This document shows positions 61,698 through 64,000 of a DNA stretch of 64,000 nucleotides, piece after piece. Under the pieces are notes generated by a model. That model had not been told where the DNA came from and did no database searches. It saw only the letters and a list, made by a program, of their open reading frames with translations. The stretch is from Alteripontixanthobacter maritimus (lineage in GTDB: Bacteria > Pseudomonadota > Alphaproteobacteria > Sphingomonadales > Sphingomonadaceae), in assembly GCF_003340475.1 (NCBI RefSeq), contig NZ_QBKA01000002.1, positions 2,179,501 through 2,243,500 of the forward strand. Direction: 5' to 3'. How positions within the stretch are numbered: position 1 is the stretch's first letter; each line of letters starts with the position of its first letter. The translations under genes and the position numbers were made by a program.

Positions 61698-62651
61698 TTA
61701 GCGCGCGATCTCGAAAACTTTGGAGCAGAACGCGCAATCGACGCGGATAAGTCCATCGTCGTCGCGCATTTCAGCACGTTCGACTTCCGGAAACCGGCCA
61801 ATTACATCGGCATAGTGGGCCACACTGCACCTGCAACCACGGGCAAGGTGTGAGCCGCGCTCTACCCGAACCTCATCTTCCTCGTGGAACAGCCGCCACA
61901 CCAGCGCCTCCATCGACAGATCGCGATCAAGCAGTTCTTCATGACGGATCGATCCGCCCATGATGGCGACGTGCTCCCACTCGGGATGATCGAGCCGTAC
62001 ATGCAACCGCTCTCGCCCGTCCTCGCCCTCCGGCAAATATTGAAGGAGCAGGCCCGCGGCCAAGCAACCGTCCTTCCCGGATGAAATCGCAACGCGCAAC
62101 AGCGTCGGCACCTGTTCCGACTGCACAAAATACGCCTCGCAAGCAGCGGATAGAGATGCCCCTTCCAGCGGGACAATCCCCTGATAGCGGCCACCGCTTT
62201 CCGGTCGATCGAATGTGATGGCCAGATACGCCTTGTCGAACAGCGCATCGAGCGACGGATTTGCCCCGAGCAAGGCCAGCGCCTTGTCGTCGAAATCGAC
62301 GTAACCCCTGATATCCCCATCCTTGTAATCGCAAGCCAACAGTCGGACGACACCGCCATCGGTCTGCGCCTGTATGGTCATCTGATCGCCTGCATCCTTT
62401 AGCAGGCCGCCAATGAGCGCAGTCAGCACGAGCGCCTCTGCCAGCAGGTGCGTAATGGCCGGAGGGTAGTCATGCGCCGACAATATGGTGTCGATCGTCC
62501 GATCCAGCCTCACCGTGCGCCCGCGAACATTGCGCGACGGAATGGTAAAGCCCAGCAGTTGGTCGGCATAGGTTTCGTCTTCCACTCGCGCGGCGGTACC
62601 GGGCGCAGGTGGATTGCCGTCCGGCGCTGCCTTGCGTCTTGTATCTGTCAT
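61698..62651 (-). CDS. hslO: Redox-regulated chaperone Hsp33
   Basis: Holdase activated by oxidation. 317 residues. Substrate-binding domain with LAEALVLTALIGGLLK, TDGGVVRLLACDYKDGDIRGYV; the C-terminal zinc switch has the CRCSVAHYADV CxC pair and CAFC CxxC pair. ATG at 62651 (MTDTRRKAAP) chosen; an ATG three codons upstream is possible. Divergence from the argF stop is 45 bases on the same strand. Confidence 0.94.
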   Translation of the reverse strand: MTDTRRKAAPDGNPPAPGTAARVEDETYADQLLGFTIPSRNVRGRTVRLDRTIDTILSAHDYPPAITHLLAEALVLTALIGGLLKDAGDQMTIQAQTDGGVVRLLACDYKDGDIRGYVDFDDKALALLGANPSLDALFDKAYLAITFDRPESGGRYQGIVPLEGASLSAACEAYFVQSEQVPTLLRVAISSGKDGCLAAGLLLQYLPEGEDGRERLHVRLDHPEWEHVAIMGGSIRHEELLDRDLSMEALVWRLFHEEDEVRVERGSHLARGCRCSVAHYADVIGRFPEVERAEMRDDDGLIRVDCAFCSKVFEIAR

Positions 62652-62696
62652 GGCGACCATATGGGAAGCGGGCGGCACAAACCCAAGATGCAACCG

Positions 62697-63635
62697 CTAC
62701 AGCCGGCCAAACGCCCATAGCAGGATGGACTTTTGAGCATGCAGGCGGTTCTCCGCTTCGTCGAAGACCACCGATTGCGAGCCCTCGAACACGCTTTGCG
62801 AAATCTCGTCCCCGACATGGGCAGGCAGGCAATGCAGGACGATCGCGTCCGGCTTGGCCTGTGCCAGCAGGGCGTCGTCCACCCGATATGGTTCCATCGC
62901 GGTTAGCTTGGATTGGGCTTCGGCCTGTCCCATAGAAACCCAGGTATCCGTAATCAGCGCGTCGGCTCCTTGCGCTGCCTCCCCAGCCGACCGGGTCAGA
63001 GTGATTGTGGCGCCTGCTGCGCGAGCTTGTTCGACGAAGCCTGGATCGGGCTCGAACCCGGCGGGCGTCGCAACACGGACATTAAATTTGAAGATGCCGG
63101 CCGCCTCGAGGATCGAATGCAACACGTTGTTGCCATCCCCGAACCAGGCCACTTCAAGTCCGGGCAAAGGCTTCCCGCGCTCCACGATTGTCAGCAGATC
63201 GGCTACGATCTGGCACGGGTGCGATTTGTCCGTCAGGCCATTGATAACAGGTACGCTGGCGTAGTGAGCGAATTCCTCGATCTTGGCGTGATCGTCTGTA
63301 CGCAACATGACGGCATCGGCCATCCGGCTGAGTACGCGAGCGGTGTCGGCGATGCTTTCACCCCGGCCCAGCTGGGTTGTGCCTGCGTCAAGGATCAAAG
63401 CGCCGCCCCCCAATTGACGCATTGCCATGTCGAAACTTACCCGGGTGCGTGTCGAGCTCTTTTCGAACACCATGGCAAGAGTGTGATCGGCGAGCGGCCT
63501 GTCGGCATCCGCGCGTCCCTTCGGCCATCCATCTCTGGCAGTCTTGCGGTCCTGCGCGTCCGAAAGCATCGCAGCAAGCGCATCGCCGCCCGCATCGGAC
63601 AAATCCAGAAAGCGCCGCACGGTGCCGGCAGCCAT
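62697..63635 (-). CDS. argF: Ornithine carbamoyltransferase
   Basis: Makes citrulline from ornithine and carbamoyl phosphate. The carbamoyl-phosphate site is [25 protein letters not shown] is the second signature and [12 protein letters not shown] the ornithine motif. 312 residues. The ATG shares one base with the argD stop, the common argD-argF order. Confidence 0.96.
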   Translation of the reverse strand: MAAGTVRRFLDLSDAGGDALAAMLSDAQDRKTARDGWPKGRADADRPLADHTLAMVFEKSSTRTRVSFDMAMRQLGGGALILDAGTTQLGRGESIADTARVLSRMADAVMLRTDDHAKIEEFAHYASVPVINGLTDKSHPCQIVADLLTIVERGKPLPGLEVAWFGDGNNVLHSILEAAGIFKFNVRVATPAGFEPDPGFVEQARAAGATITLTRSAGEAAQGADALITDTWVSMGQAEAQSKLTAMEPYRVDDALLAQAKPDAIVLHCLPAHVGDEISQSVFEGSQSVVFDEAENRLHAQKSILLWAFGRL

Positions 63636-64000
63636 CAGGCAGCTTCGGGAATGGTGTAGCTGGCCGCTCCGGCCGACAGCTTGTCGAAAAATTCGTCGAT
63701 TTCCGCATCGCCGATCACCAGCGGAGGAAGCACGCGCAGCGTGTTGTCGCCAGCCGCGACGGTAAGCAGATCATGGTTTTCGCGCAGATGGACGAAGAAC
63801 GGACGGCTTTCGACCTTCATCTTGATACCCAGCATCAGACCCTTGCCGCGAACCAGTTCGAACAGGTCCGGGTAATTTCCAATGAACTGTTCCAACCGGC
63901 CGCGAATCCGCTCACCCTTCTCGGTCACTTCCGCGAGAAATTCATCGTTTCCAACCGCATCCAGCACGGCCATACCTGCCGCCATCGCGAGCGGGTTACC
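63635..64000 (-). CDS. argD: Acetylornithine aminotransferase, C-terminal part
   Basis: PLP aminotransferase of arginine synthesis; only the C-terminal ~121 codons are in the window. The frame is open at base 64000 ([16 protein letters not shown]) and contains [16 protein letters not shown] and [19 protein letters not shown], the usual ArgD C-terminus. The PLP lysine lies beyond the window. Confidence 0.93.
   Translation of the reverse strand, partial: GNPLAMAAGMAVLDAVGNDEFLAEVTEKGERIRGRLEQFIGNYPDLFELVRGKGLMLGIKMKVESRPFFVHLRENHDLLTVAAGDNTLRVLPPLVIGDAEIDEFFDKLSAGAASYTIPEAA

Overview
The window is a chromosomal segment from an alphaproteobacterium, most likely Sphingomonadales and probably the Erythrobacteraceae group. 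The case rests on family-level recognition: a serine palmitoyltransferase with its own acyl carrier protein (sphingolipid synthesis), CtrA and DivK cell-cycle regulators, DUF4167, DUF3572 and DUF2793 proteins, a gene transfer agent (GTA) cluster of the Rhodobacter type, EcfG-type GGAAC/CGTT promoters, and high GC content throughout. No rRNA, tRNA, CRISPR array, integrase or transposase gene was seen.

Layout. 1-7372 (minus strand): a translation and envelope run, hisS, prfA, prmC, DUF4167, lnt, metK (metK is cut by the window start). 7496-12360: ppa, then ctrA, rpoN and lptB, separated by three copies of a long, hairpin-rich intergenic repeat. 12432-23753: a small membrane protein, pmbA, a BON-MscS channel, trmB, cfa, maeB, mutS and two small membrane proteins. 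23776-30918: a stress-type small protein with an EcfG promoter, 3-hydroxybutyryl-CoA dehydrogenase, a cobalamin adenosyltransferase, a HIG1-like protein, gluQRS, an HNH nuclease, and a kynA-kynB-kynU operon that degrades tryptophan to anthranilate. 30967-38408: DUF4112, an orphan peptide-binding lipoprotein, PilZ, DksA, a Sel1-like protein, an acyltransferase/GDPD/RidA/HAD/DUF3572 run, and divK. 38530-40022: ACP plus serine palmitoyltransferase. 40137-42295: small stress or envelope genes, OsmC and a YqaA-type membrane protein. 42511-56807: a complete-looking, single-direction GTA structural cluster (terminase to tail fibre/DUF2793). 57003-64000: OmpA-like protein, SodC, an MFS transporter, queC, hslO, argF and the 3' part of argD.

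How it works together. CtrA (response regulator) and DivK (the upstream single-domain regulator) sit in one window, and two CtrA-like TTAA-N7-TTAA boxes lie before a PilZ gene and a Sel1-like gene. GTAs are under CtrA control in Rhodobacter, although no convincing CtrA box was found in front of this GTA. The GTA is unusual in its tail module: the gp12-like protein carries a ~570-residue N-terminal addition that looks like a beta-sandwich plus TIM barrel, while the gp15-like hub protein is short and seems to lack the TIM barrel found in the Rhodobacter protein.

The most notable unexplained structure is the three-copy intergenic repeat around ctrA, rpoN and lptB. It has inverted ends and an internal hairpin in which base changes between copies are compensated on the opposite arm, so the fold itself appears to be selected.
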